Assembly: GCF_021172045.1 (NCBI RefSeq)
Contig: NZ_CP087164.1
Location: 2,356,001-2,420,000, forward strand
Direction of reading: 5' to 3'
DNA from: Capillimicrobium parvum
Lineage (GTDB): Bacteria > Actinomycetota > Thermoleophilia > Solirubrobacterales > Solirubrobacteraceae
Length of the DNA stretch: 64,000 nucleotides
The translations under genes were made by a program, and so were the position numbers. The stretch's first letter is position 1; every line of letters begins with the position of its first letter. The notes below the pieces were generated by a model, which saw only the letters and a program-made list of their open reading frames with translations, was not told the DNA's origin and did no database searches. Shown here one piece after another: positions 16,637 to 25,326 of the stretch.

Positions 16637-18753
16637 GCCCGCTGCACCGCCGCCTCGATCGGCTGCGGCGTGGCCTCCCCGGGGCCCGCGTCGATGATGT
16701 AGGTCCCGTGCTCCGAGACCCGGACGACGGCGCCGGGATCGATCACCAGGGTCGTCGTCGGCTCCAGAACCACCGCCGGCCCGGCGATCTGGGTGTCCAC
16801 GGGCAGGAGCTCGCCGGCGTAGACGGGCGTGTCCTCGGCGCCGTGGCGCGCGAAGATGACGTTGCGGTGGCGCAGCGGCTGCGCGTCGCCCTCCGCGGAC
16901 GCCAGCGGCACGATGCGCGGCTTGTCGAGCTCGGCGGTCGCCCGCACCCTCCAGATCAGGCACTCGACGTACTGGCCGGGCTCCTTGACCGCGAAGACGC
17001 GTTCGTGGATGTCGTGAAAGCTCGCGACGAGCGCGCGGACGTCGTCGTCGTCGCGCAACCGCGTCGCCGGCAGCGGGGTCTCGAGCTCCCAGACCTGCCC
17101 GGGGTAGCGCGCGTCGACGCTCGCCTCCAGCCGCACATCGCGCGGAGCGAGCGCCTGGAGGCTCTCGACGAAACCGTCGGCGCGGTCCTTCGCGCTCGCC
17201 AGCGCGGCGTTGACCGCGTCCCGGTCGAGCGCGCGCGTCTCGGCGAACCGGCTGACCGAGAACTCCGAGATGAGATCGGCCTGCAGCGCGCCCGAGGCCG
17301 ACAGCGCTCCCGCGGTACGCGGCAGCAGGACCTGGCGGCAGCCCAGTTCGCGCGCCATCTGCACGACGTTGAGCCCGCTGGCGCCGCCGCCGGCGACGAT
17401 CGCCAACTCGCGCGGATCGATCCCCTGTGCGATCGTGATCTCGCGGATCGCCGAGACGACGTTCTGCGTCGCGATCACCATCGCGCCCTGGGCCGCCTCC
17501 TCGACCGTCTTCCCGAGGCGCGCCGCAACACCCTCGAACGCGCGGCGCGCGGCGGCGACGTCGAGGTGCAGGCGCCCGCCGAGGAAGCCGTCCGGATCCA
17601 GGTAGCCGAGCAGCACGGCGGCGTCGGTGATCGTGGGGTCCGCCCCGCCCATGCCGTAGCACGCGGGACCCGGCTCCGCGCCCGCGCTGTCCGGTCCCAC
17701 GTGCATCAGCCCGCCGGAGTCGACCGACACGATCGAGCCGCCGCCCGCGCCGATGCTCCGGACGTCCACCGCCTTGGTGCCCGTGATGTGACCGGTCCAG
17801 CGCTCGCCCAGCCACGTGTCGGCGGTGTAGTGGATCTGGCCCGAGCTGATCAGGCCCACGTCGAACGTCGTGCCGCCCGTGTCGCACACCAGCAGGTCGG
17901 GCGTGTCCGTGGGCAGCTCCGCGCGCCCGCACTCGAGGCCGGCGACCGGCGCCATCGACGGGCCCGAGCCGACGCTGTAGATCGGTCGATCGATCATCTC
18001 GGCGGTCGGCCAGGAACCGCCGAAGCTCGTCGAGACCAGGAGGTTGCCGGCGAAGCCGGCGGCACGCAGATCGTCGTCGAGATCGCCCAGGAAGCGCTGC
18101 ATGAGCGGCTTGAGGGACGCGTCGATGACCGTGGACGACGCCCGCCGGTACTCGCGGATGACGGGGTTGAGCAGGTGCGACAGCGTGACCGAGACGTCCA
18201 GGTGCTCGTCGAGCAGCTCGCCGACCCGGATCTCGTGAGCCGGGTTGACCGTCGACCAGAGCAGGCAGACGCCGACCGCCTCGACACCGTGGGACCGGCA
18301 CCCGTCGATGGCTTCCACGATGCTCGCCTCGTCCAGCGGCAGGAAGATCTCGCCGTCGCTGTCGACGCGCTCGGTGATCTCGAAGGTCAGATAGCGCGGG
18401 ACGTACGGCGGCGGGAACGGCTGGTGGCGGAAGGGGCCGAGCTTGCCGCCCTCGCGCATCAGCAGGATGTCGGGGAAGCCGCGCGTGGTGAAGAACGCGG
18501 TCCTCGCCGTCTTGCCCTCAACGATCGCGTTCGTCGCGCGCGTCGTGCCGTAGGCGAACTGCGAGGCCTGCGCGAGCAGCTGCGCGACCGTCAGGCCGAT
18601 GTCCGGCGCGATCTGCTCGAGCGCCTCGCGGATCGCGTCGAACGCGCGGCCCGCCGTGGTCAGCGCCTTGCCGATGTGCATCTCCCCGTGGGCGTCGACC
18701 ACGACCACGTCGGTGAAGGTCCCGCCGGTGTCTACGGAGATCCGGAAGTCCAC
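16633..18753 (-). CDS. hyuA: Hydantoinase/oxoprolinase family, subunit A, second set
   Basis: 706 residues. It starts MDFRISVDTGGTFTDVVVVD, the family's phosphate-binding motif, followed by YGTTRATNAIVEG, LVCDTGGTTFDVGLI and SIGAGGGSIVSVDSGG, then ELAIVAGGGASGLNVV. These mark the actin-like ATP-binding subunit that activates a ring amide before hydrolysis by HyuB2. It is the first gene of a four-gene minus-strand operon and is divergent from pxpA with 92 bp between them. Sequence motifs differ noticeably from HyuA1, so this is not a recent duplicate. Acetone-carboxylase-type activity is a less likely alternative. Confidence 0.9.
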   Translation of the reverse strand: MDFRISVDTGGTFTDVVVVDAHGEMHIGKALTTAGRAFDAIREALEQIAPDIGLTVAQLLAQASQFAYGTTRATNAIVEGKTARTAFFTTRGFPDILLMREGGKLGPFRHQPFPPPYVPRYLTFEITERVDSDGEIFLPLDEASIVEAIDGCRSHGVEAVGVCLLWSTVNPAHEIRVGELLDEHLDVSVTLSHLLNPVIREYRRASSTVIDASLKPLMQRFLGDLDDDLRAAGFAGNLLVSTSFGGSWPTAEMIDRPIYSVGSGPSMAPVAGLECGRAELPTDTPDLLVCDTGGTTFDVGLISSGQIHYTADTWLGERWTGHITGTKAVDVRSIGAGGGSIVSVDSGGLMHVGPDSAGAEPGPACYGMGGADPTITDAAVLLGYLDPDGFLGGRLHLDVAAARRAFEGVAARLGKTVEEAAQGAMVIATQNVVSAIREITIAQGIDPRELAIVAGGGASGLNVVQMARELGCRQVLLPRTAGALSASGALQADLISEFSVSRFAETRALDRDAVNAALASAKDRADGFVESLQALAPRDVRLEASVDARYPGQVWELETPLPATRLRDDDDVRALVASFHDIHERVFAVKEPGQYVECLIWRVRATAELDKPRIVPLASAEGDAQPLRHRNVIFARHGAEDTPVYAGELLPVDTQIAGPAVVLEPTTTLVIDPGAVVRVSEHGTYIIDAGPGEATPQPIEAAVQRA

Positions 18754-18845
18754 GATGTGTCCCTACCCGCTCGCAGAGTGTTCCACAGCGGCGTAACCTG
18801 GGTACGCGAGCGAGGCAACACGAGCGAGGGAAACGGGGGACCGCA
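18754..18845. promoter_or_regulatory. Divergent promoter region between hyuA2 and pxpA
   Basis: The 92-bp gap must hold promoters for both operons. It contains a short direct repeat GCGAGCGAGG / ACGAGCGAGGG just upstream of pxpA and a GGGGGA ribosome-binding site. No convincing -10/-35 pair or dyad was found. Shared control of the two lactam-type operons is inferred from position alone. Confidence 0.4.
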
Positions 18846-19625
18846 GTGCGGACCGTCGACATCAACTCCGATCTTGGCGAGAGCTTCGGCAACTGGCGGA
18901 TGGGCAACGACGAGGCGCTCATCCCCGAGATCACCACGGCGAACGTCGCCTGCGGCTTCCATGCGAGCGATCCGGTGACCATGGTCCAGACGGTCGAGCG
19001 CTGCAAGCAGCACGGCGTGGCGGTCGGCGCCCACCCGGGGCTGCCCGACCTGCTGGGCTTCGGCCGCCGGCCGATGGCGATCTCGCCCGACGACGCCTAC
19101 GCCTACGTTCTCTACCAGGCGGGCGCGCTGCAGGGCGTGCTGCGCAGCGTCGGCCTGACGCTGCACCACATCAAGCCGCACGGCGCCATGTACTCGATCC
19201 TGCGCGACGACCAGGAGTTGGCGCCCGCCGCCGCCGAGGCCATCGCGCAGGCGATGGACGAGCCGGTGGTCTACTGGCCCGCTCCCACGGACGCGGCGCT
19301 GCCGAACGAATGTCGCCGGCGCGGGATCCGCGTCGTGGGCGAGATCTACCCGGACCTGGAGTACGCGCCGGACGGCCGTCTGATCCTGCAGCGAGCCAAG
19401 CACCACACCGATGTCGCCGAGGCGACCGCACAGGTCCGGCGGTGGCTCGACACGGGTCGCGTCGCGACGCCGGACGGGACGCCGGTCGAGATCGATGCGG
19501 AGTCGATCTGCCTGCACGGCGACGGCCCGAACGCCGTCGAGGTGACCCAGGCGGTGAAACGGACGGTCGAAGAGGCCGGCTTCCGCGTGGGCCCGCTCGA
19601 CGCGACGACGGAGGTGACGGCATGA
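18846..19625 (+). CDS. pxpA: 5-oxoprolinase subunit A (LamB/YcsF family)
   Basis: 259 residues, the standard length. The family is unmistakable: TVDINSDLGESFGNW at the start, ANVACGFHASDP, GAHPGLPDLLGFGRR, HHIKPHGAMYSIL and ICLHGDGPNAVE. PxpA is the third subunit of ATP-dependent 5-oxoprolinase; LamB homologues are linked to lactam utilisation. Start GTG 18846. It is the only pxpA in the window, although pxpB and pxpC are each present twice; the partners in its own operon are the copies at 23450 and 24361. Its stop overlaps the next start (ATGA). Confidence 0.92.
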   Translation: MRTVDINSDLGESFGNWRMGNDEALIPEITTANVACGFHASDPVTMVQTVERCKQHGVAVGAHPGLPDLLGFGRRPMAISPDDAYAYVLYQAGALQGVLRSVGLTLHHIKPHGAMYSILRDDQELAPAAAEAIAQAMDEPVVYWPAPTDAALPNECRRRGIRVVGEIYPDLEYAPDGRLILQRAKHHTDVAEATAQVRRWLDTGRVATPDGTPVEIDAESICLHGDGPNAVEVTQAVKRTVEEAGFRVGPLDATTEVTA

Positions 19626-20653
19626 AGTTCGGCCTGATGTTCTCCCAGCAGGTGCCGCCGGAGAGCGGCATCACATGGCAGCAGCCGTACGAGGACATGC
19701 TGCGCTGTCTGCCCCGGGCCGAGGAGCTCGGCTACACCTCCGTCTTCAACGTCTCGCATCACGTGCAGCTCGACGGCCTCTGCCCGTCGCCGCTGATCGC
19801 GCTCGCCGGAGCGGCCGCGGTGACCGAGCAGATGAGGATCGGTCCCGGCGTCCTGCTCGTCCCGCTCTACGCGCCGCTGAAGCTCGCCGAGGACGTTGCG
19901 GTGCTCGACTGCCTCTCGAACGGCCGGCTCATCTTCGGCGTCGCCCCGGGCTACGTCTCCGAGGAGTTCGCCGCGCACGGCGTGCCGCGCGAGGAGCGCT
20001 TCGGCCGCTTCTGGGAGGCGCTCGAGCTCATGGACCGCGCCTGGACCGAGGAGCGGTTCTCGTTCGAGGGCAAGTACTTCCAGGTGCCCGAGACCCAGGT
20101 GAACCCGAAGCCGGTGCAGCAGCCGGTCCCGATCTGGTGGGGCCTGTCCGGGCCGAAGTCGCTCGCGCGCGCCGCGCGCCGAGGCGGGACGCTGTTCCCG
20201 TCGCCGCGGCACGGGATCGCGGAGATCCAGGAGCACCTCGACGTCTGGCGCGGCGCCGGCGGCGAGGTCGACGAGCTGCCGGTCATCCGGGAGGTCTTCG
20301 TCGCTGAGACGAGGGAGAAGGCGGAGGAGCTGGCGGCTCCGGCGGTGACGTACCTCTTCCGCGAGCTGTACGGCAAGAAGTCCGCGCAGGGCGAGCGCGA
20401 GCTGCGCGACGACGCGGGCAAGACCGTGCGGGCGGAGGATCAGGTGGACTTCGAGCACTTCAAGGGGCGCTACGTCATCGGCGATCCGGAGTTCGCCTAT
20501 CAGGAGCTCGTCAAGTACCAGCGCGAGCTCGGGGCGACGGAGATCATCTGCTGGATGCACCTGCCCGGACTGCGGGGGGATGTGGCCATGCGGTCGGTGG
20601 AGCTCTTCGCGAAGGAGGTCATGCCGGCGTTCCGTGAGCCGGCGAGCGTCTAA
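19622..20653 (+). CDS. LLM-class (luciferase-like) flavin-dependent oxidoreductase
   Basis: 343 residues of a TIM-barrel flavin enzyme: GLMFSQQVPPESGITWQQPY at the N-terminus, RIGPGVLLVPLYAPLKLAED, GRLIFGVAPGYVSEEF and the C-terminal SVELFAKEVMPAF. Such enzymes use reduced FMN/F420 to oxygenate or reduce a substrate. ATG 19622 overlaps the pxpA stop, so an earlier in-frame reading is discarded. Its place between pxpA and aldehyde dehydrogenase suggests it prepares a cyclic substrate (ring oxidation or N-dealkylation) before or during ring opening. The reaction is unknown. A related gene at 46100 belongs to the other locus. Confidence 0.85.
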   Translation: MKFGLMFSQQVPPESGITWQQPYEDMLRCLPRAEELGYTSVFNVSHHVQLDGLCPSPLIALAGAAAVTEQMRIGPGVLLVPLYAPLKLAEDVAVLDCLSNGRLIFGVAPGYVSEEFAAHGVPREERFGRFWEALELMDRAWTEERFSFEGKYFQVPETQVNPKPVQQPVPIWWGLSGPKSLARAARRGGTLFPSPRHGIAEIQEHLDVWRGAGGEVDELPVIREVFVAETREKAEELAAPAVTYLFRELYGKKSAQGERELRDDAGKTVRAEDQVDFEHFKGRYVIGDPEFAYQELVKYQRELGATEIICWMHLPGLRGDVAMRSVELFAKEVMPAFREPASV

Positions 20654-20665
20654 GGAGGCGACCCG

Positions 20666-22171
20666 ATGGCAGCGACGACCGAGAGCGCGGTGCAGCGCTA
20701 CAGGCTCTACATCGACGGCGAGGAGGTCGACGCGAGCGGCGGAGCCGTCTTCCCTTCGACGAACCCCGCGACCGGGGAGCCGTGGGCGGAGGTCGCCGAC
20801 GCGACGGCCGAGGACGTCGATCGCGCCGTGCGCGCCGCCGCGCGCGCGTTCGCGCACGACAGCCCGTGGCGGACGCTCTCGGCGACGAAGCGCGGCCGGC
20901 TGCTGATGCGCCTCGCCGACGCGATCACCGCGCATGCCGACGAGATCGCGCGGATCGAGGTGCGCGAGAACGGCAAGCTGCTCAAGGAGATGGCCGCGCA
21001 GCTGCGCGTCGTGCCCGAGTGGCTCTACTACTTCGGCGGGCTCGCCGACAAGATCGAGGGCAAGACCATCCCGCTGGACCGCACGTCGGTCCTGAACTAC
21101 ACGACGCGCGAGCCGCTCGGCGTCGTCGGCGTCATCACGCCGTGGAACTCGCCGTCGCTGCTGACCTTCATGACCCTCGCGCCGGCGCTCGCCGCCGGCA
21201 ACACCATCGTCGTCAAGCCGTCGGAGGTGACGTCGGCGTCGCTGCTCGAGATCGCGCGCCTCCTGCCGGAGGCGGGGTTCCCACCCGGCGTGATCAACGT
21301 CGTCACGGGGGCTCGCGTCGCCGGGCAGGCGCTCGCGGCGCACCCGGGCGTCGCGAAGATCGCCTTCACCGGCGGCTCCGACGCCGGGCGCTCGATCGCG
21401 GCCACGGTCGGCGGCCGCCTCGGGCGGGTGACGCTGGAGCTCGGCGGCAAGAGCCCGAACATCGTCTTCGAGGATGCGGACCTCGACGCCGCCGAGGCGG
21501 GTGTGCTCGCCGGGATCTACGGCGCCGGCGGCCAGACCTGCATCGCCGGGTCGCGGGCGTTCGTCCACGAGTCGATCTACGACGAGCTCCTCGACCGGCT
21601 GCGCCGGCGCGCCGAGGGGATCGTCCTCGGCAACCCGCTCGAGCCCGAGACGCAGATGGGCCCGGCCGCGACCGAGGCCCAGCTGCAGAAGATCGCGCAG
21701 TTCGTCGACGACGCGCGTGGGGAGGGCGCGCGAGTGGTCGCCGGTGGGCAGCGCGGCAGCGTCGAGGCTCTGCCGAACGGGTTCTTCTACGAGCCCACGA
21801 TCCTCGCCCAGATCACGAACGAGAGCCGGGTCGCGCAGGAGGAGGTCTTCGGGCCGGTCCTCGCGGCGATGCCGTTCCGCGACGACGAGGAGGCGATCCA
21901 GCTCGCGAACGCCACGCGGTACGGGCTCGCCGCCGGCATCTGGACCCAGAACGTGAAGCGGGCGCACCGGGTCGCGCGGCGCCTCGACGCGGGCACGATC
22001 TGGATCAACCTCTACCGCGCGATCACCTACAACTCGCCGTTCGGCGGGTTCAAGGAGAGCGGCATCGGACGACTGAACGGCGTGGACGCGGTCGACGAGT
22101 TCCTGCAGACCAAGAGCGTCTGGGTCGAGCTCTCCGACGACGTCCAGGACCCCTTCGTCCTGAAGGTCTAG
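20666..22171 (+). CDS. NAD(P)-dependent aldehyde dehydrogenase
   Basis: 501 residues, normal ALDH length. Motifs in order: GVVGVITPWNSPSLL (cofactor and oxyanion Asn), VVKPSEVTSAS, FTGGSDAGRSI, the general-base glutamate in LELGGKSPN and the nucleophile cysteine in GGQTCIAGSR; NYL-type C-terminal NSPFGGFKESGIGRLNG. It starts at ATG 20666 after AAGGAGG. Between an LLM oxidoreductase and a class III aminotransferase, it most likely oxidises the semialdehyde formed by that transaminase (succinate semialdehyde or a longer homologue) to a dicarboxylic acid. Betaine-aldehyde-type activity cannot be excluded. Confidence 0.9.
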   Translation: MAATTESAVQRYRLYIDGEEVDASGGAVFPSTNPATGEPWAEVADATAEDVDRAVRAAARAFAHDSPWRTLSATKRGRLLMRLADAITAHADEIARIEVRENGKLLKEMAAQLRVVPEWLYYFGGLADKIEGKTIPLDRTSVLNYTTREPLGVVGVITPWNSPSLLTFMTLAPALAAGNTIVVKPSEVTSASLLEIARLLPEAGFPPGVINVVTGARVAGQALAAHPGVAKIAFTGGSDAGRSIAATVGGRLGRVTLELGGKSPNIVFEDADLDAAEAGVLAGIYGAGGQTCIAGSRAFVHESIYDELLDRLRRRAEGIVLGNPLEPETQMGPAATEAQLQKIAQFVDDARGEGARVVAGGQRGSVEALPNGFFYEPTILAQITNESRVAQEEVFGPVLAAMPFRDDEEAIQLANATRYGLAAGIWTQNVKRAHRVARRLDAGTIWINLYRAITYNSPFGGFKESGIGRLNGVDAVDEFLQTKSVWVELSDDVQDPFVLKV

Positions 22172-22190
22172 CGAACGAAAGGACGGCAGC

Positions 22191-23438
22191 ATGAGCACGC
22201 AGGCCCCGTCGCGCTCCTTCGTCTCATGGCGCGCCGCCGACATCGACGGAGACCACGCCAGCGGCTGCGTGATCACGACTGCCGACGGCACGGAGCTCCT
22301 CGACTTCACGGCCGGGATCGGCGTGGTCTCCACCGGCCACTGCCACCCGCGCGTCGTCGCGGCGATCCAGGAGCAGGCCGCGCGGTTCATCCACGCCCAG
22401 GCGAACCTGGTCCGCCATGCGATGCTCGAGCCGCTCGGTGAGGCGCTCGCCGAGATCGCGCCCCCCGGGATCGATCACTTCTTCTACGCGAACTCCGGCG
22501 CGGAGGCGATCGAGAGCTTCGTGAAGTTCGCGCGCCAGGCGACGCGGCGCAGCAACGTGATCGTGTTCGAGGGCTCGTTCCACGGCCGCACGCTGATGGC
22601 CGCGGCGCTGACGATGTCGAACGTCGTCTACCGCGCCGGCTTCGGCCCCCTGCCCGAGGGCGTGTACGTCGCGCCCTACCCGTACGCGTACGCGATGGGC
22701 GAGGACCCGGAGACCGCGTCCGAGCTGGCCCTCGAGGCCGTGCGCAAGCTGTTCAAGACGCAGACGGCGCCCGAGGACACCGCAGGCATCCTCGTCGAGC
22801 CGGTCCTGGGGGAGGGCGGGTACGTCGTGCCGCCGCCGTCGTTCCTGGTGGGACTGCGCGAGATCTGCGACGAGCACGGGATGGCGCTCGGGGTCGACGA
22901 GGTGCAGTGCGGGGTCGGGCGCACCGGGCGCTGGTGGGCCTGCGAGCACTCCGGCGTGTCCCCGGACATCCTCTGCTTCGCGAAGGGCATCGCGTCCGGC
23001 TTCCCGATCTCGGGCGTCGGGCTGCGCCCCTGGCTGCTGCGCAACGCGACTCCGGGCTCGCACGGCGGCACCTATGGCGGCAACGCGATCGGGTGCGCGG
23101 CCGCACTCGCGACGCTCGAGGTCATCCGCGACGAACGGCTCGTGGAGAACGCCGCCGAGCGGGGGCGGCAGCTGCTCGCGGCGTGCGAGCGCCTGCAGGA
23201 GCGCCATGCCGTCATCGGCGACGTGCGCGGTCTCGGCCTGATGGTCGGGCTCGAGCTCACGGACCCGGCGCGTGTCCGGCCGGTCCTGACGCACATGCTC
23301 GAGAGCGGCAAGGTCCTTGCGCTCTCGTGCGGGCCGGGCGGCGCGGTGATCCGGTTCGTGCCGCCGCTCATCGTCCGGGAGGCCGAGGTCGAGCGCGCCG
23401 TGGCCGCACTTGACACGGCGCTTGCCGAGACGGCTTAG
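22191..23438 (+). CDS. Class III (omega-amino acid) aminotransferase
   Basis: 415 residues in the ornithine/4-aminobutyrate aminotransferase family. It shows FFYANSGAEAIESFVKFARQ, FEGSFHGRTLMAAALTMS, the PLP aspartate in LGVDEVQCGVGRTG and the Schiff-base lysine in CFAKGIASGFPISG. It follows the aldehyde dehydrogenase by 19 bp with an AAAGGA site. The pairing aminotransferase plus semialdehyde dehydrogenase is the standard outlet for omega-amino acids such as 4-aminobutyrate, 5-aminovalerate or 6-aminohexanoate. These are the products of opening 2-pyrrolidinone, valerolactam and caprolactam. The chain length preferred here is not visible from sequence. Confidence 0.9.
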   Translation: MSTQAPSRSFVSWRAADIDGDHASGCVITTADGTELLDFTAGIGVVSTGHCHPRVVAAIQEQAARFIHAQANLVRHAMLEPLGEALAEIAPPGIDHFFYANSGAEAIESFVKFARQATRRSNVIVFEGSFHGRTLMAAALTMSNVVYRAGFGPLPEGVYVAPYPYAYAMGEDPETASELALEAVRKLFKTQTAPEDTAGILVEPVLGEGGYVVPPPSFLVGLREICDEHGMALGVDEVQCGVGRTGRWWACEHSGVSPDILCFAKGIASGFPISGVGLRPWLLRNATPGSHGGTYGGNAIGCAAALATLEVIRDERLVENAAERGRQLLAACERLQERHAVIGDVRGLGLMVGLELTDPARVRPVLTHMLESGKVLALSCGPGGAVIRFVPPLIVREAEVERAVAALDTALAETA

Positions 23439-23449
23439 GATCGCGCGAC

Positions 23450-24364
23450 ATGGTGAAGAGCGACAGGCAGCCCATCGCCGAACCGGAGCTGCCGGAGCCC
23501 CGCTACACGTTCGGCGGCGACGATCACGTCTTCGTGGACCTCGACCAGGCCATGAGCTTCCGCGTCAACTTCCGGCTGCGGGCGCTGACGCACGAGCTCG
23601 GCGCCCGGCAGATTCCCGGCGTGTTGGAGATCGCGCCCGCCAACTCGTCCTACCTCGTCCGCGTCGACCCCGACCGGCTCGACCCTCGCGACCTCGTGCG
23701 CGAGCTGCGCCGGCTCGACGAGGAGCTCGGGCACGGGGCGCCGCCGGCGTTCCGGACGCGGATCATCGACATGCCGACGTACTACAACGATCCCTGGTCG
23801 CGCGAGTGCCTGATGCAGTTCCGCGACCGCCACCAGAACCCGACGGGGACGGATATCGAGTACGTCGCGCGCGTGAACGACATGAGCGAGGACGAGTTCA
23901 TCGCGACACATCATGGGGCGCCGTACCTCATCACGATGGTGGGGTTCGTCCCCGGCACGGCGTGGCACTTCCAGATGGTGCCGCCCGAACGCCAGCTGCA
24001 GGTCCCCAAGTACATCCGGCCCCGCACGGACACGCCGGAACGCACGCTCTCGCACGGCGGCGCGTTCGCCGCGATCTACCCGGTGCGCGGGCCCGGCGGC
24101 TACCAGCTGTTCGCCCGGGTCGCGCCGCCGGTGTTCGACGCGGCGCAGCGGCTGCCGGACTTCGAGGAGTCGCCGGTGCTGATGCAGCAGGGCGACATCG
24201 TCAAGTTCCGGCCGATCGAACGCGACGAGTACGACGCGATCCGCGCCGAGTGCGAGGCGGGGACCTACCGGTACCGCATCCGCGAGACCGAGTTCGACCC
24301 CCAGGCCTTCTTCGCGGACCCCTACGCGTACGACGACCGCCTCGTCAAGGAGCTCTCCTCGTGA
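23450..24364 (+). CDS. pxpB: 5-oxoprolinase subunit B / KipI-like, copy 2
   Basis: 304 residues, colinear with the copy at 9548 and sharing the core PKYIRPRTDTPERTLSHGG, the GFVPGTAWHFQM region and YPVRGPGGYQLFA. Outside these motifs the two copies are well diverged, so the duplication is old. It starts 11 bp after the aminotransferase and overlaps pxpC2 (GTGA), and is in the same operon as pxpA, unlike copy 1. This set (pxpA, pxpB2, pxpC2) could by itself be a complete PxpABC-type ATP-dependent 5-oxoprolinase or lactamase. Confidence 0.9.
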   Translation: MVKSDRQPIAEPELPEPRYTFGGDDHVFVDLDQAMSFRVNFRLRALTHELGARQIPGVLEIAPANSSYLVRVDPDRLDPRDLVRELRRLDEELGHGAPPAFRTRIIDMPTYYNDPWSRECLMQFRDRHQNPTGTDIEYVARVNDMSEDEFIATHHGAPYLITMVGFVPGTAWHFQMVPPERQLQVPKYIRPRTDTPERTLSHGGAFAAIYPVRGPGGYQLFARVAPPVFDAAQRLPDFEESPVLMQQGDIVKFRPIERDEYDAIRAECEAGTYRYRIRETEFDPQAFFADPYAYDDRLVKELSS

Positions 24365-25326
24365 TCTCGGTCCTCGACGGCGGCGTCTCGACGACGGTGC
24401 AGGACGCCGGCCGCTTCGGCCTTTACCACATCGGCATGCCGCCGTCCGGCGCGCTCGACGACTTCTCGTTCCGCGCCGCGAACCTCCTCGTCGGCAACGA
24501 CGAGACCGCGCCGGTGCTCGAGGCGACCTACAACGGCCCGCGCCTCGCGTTCGAGCAGGACACGCTGGTCGCGGTCACCGGCGCGGATCTGCCGGCGAAG
24601 GTCGACGGCGAGGAGCGTCCGGCGTGGGAGGCGTTCACGGTCCGCGCCGGGCAGGAGCTGACGTTCGACTACCTGCGCGCGGGTGCTCGGCCCTACATCG
24701 CTGTCGCCGGCGGCTTCAAGGTGCCCGAGGTCATGGGTTCGAGCTCGACGTACACGCTGGTCGCCCTGGGCGGCTGCGAAGGCCGCGCGCTGCGGGCCGG
24801 GGACTCGCTTCGCACGGGTGAGCCGCGCGGCGGTCGCGAGGGTGCTCGAGTGGCGGAGCGCCTGCGCCCGCAGCTCATGTCGGACTGGGAGATCCGTGTC
24901 GTGACCGGTCTGTGCGACTACCGGCTGAGCGAGGCCGGCCATCGCACGTTCCTCGAGACGGAGTGGACCGTGACGCCCGCGGCGGACCGGATCGGCTACC
25001 GCTATCAGGGTGCCGAGCTGGAGTTCGTCGAGCGGGAGCCGCCGTTCGGCGCCGGCAGCGACCCGTCCAACGTCGTCGACGTCGGCTACCCGATCGGTTC
25101 GATCCAGGTTCCCGGTGGCGTCGAGCCGATCGCGCTGCTCAACGATGCGGTCACGGGCGGCGGCTACGCCACGATCGCCACCATCATCAGCGCCGACCGC
25201 GATGCGGTCGCGCAGTCCAAGACGCACGACCGGACACGGTTCGTGGCCGTCCCGATCGAGGACGCGCTGGCGGCGCGAGCGGAGCGCCGGCGCCGCCTCG
25301 ACGAGGTCAGGGACTCTCTGACGTGA
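24361..25326 (+). CDS. pxpC: 5-oxoprolinase subunit C / KipA-like, copy 2
   Basis: 321 residues. It opens ISVLDGGVSTTVQDAGRFG and has GMPPSGALDDFSFRAANLLV, VAVTGADLPAKVDGEE, VAGGFKVPEVMGSSSTY and, near the end, VGYPIGSIQVPGGVEPIAL and GGGYATIATIISADRDAVAQ. Starts at GTG 24361 within the pxpB2 stop; a longer reading of the frame crosses pxpB2 and is not real. Last gene of the plus-strand pxpA operon. No biotin genes adjoin this copy, in contrast to pxpC1. Its last 20 bases overlap the convergent enolase-superfamily gene. Confidence 0.9.
   Translation: MISVLDGGVSTTVQDAGRFGLYHIGMPPSGALDDFSFRAANLLVGNDETAPVLEATYNGPRLAFEQDTLVAVTGADLPAKVDGEERPAWEAFTVRAGQELTFDYLRAGARPYIAVAGGFKVPEVMGSSSTYTLVALGGCEGRALRAGDSLRTGEPRGGREGARVAERLRPQLMSDWEIRVVTGLCDYRLSEAGHRTFLETEWTVTPAADRIGYRYQGAELEFVEREPPFGAGSDPSNVVDVGYPIGSIQVPGGVEPIALLNDAVTGGGYATIATIISADRDAVAQSKTHDRTRFVAVPIEDALAARAERRRRLDEVRDSLT

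Noticed and set aside
14864-18301. A 1145-codon minus-strand open frame covering hyuB2 and most of hyuA2
   Set aside because: Only the part from the GTG at 16636 encodes HyuB2; the upstream part is an out-of-frame reading of hyuA2 with arginine-rich, non-homologous sequence.
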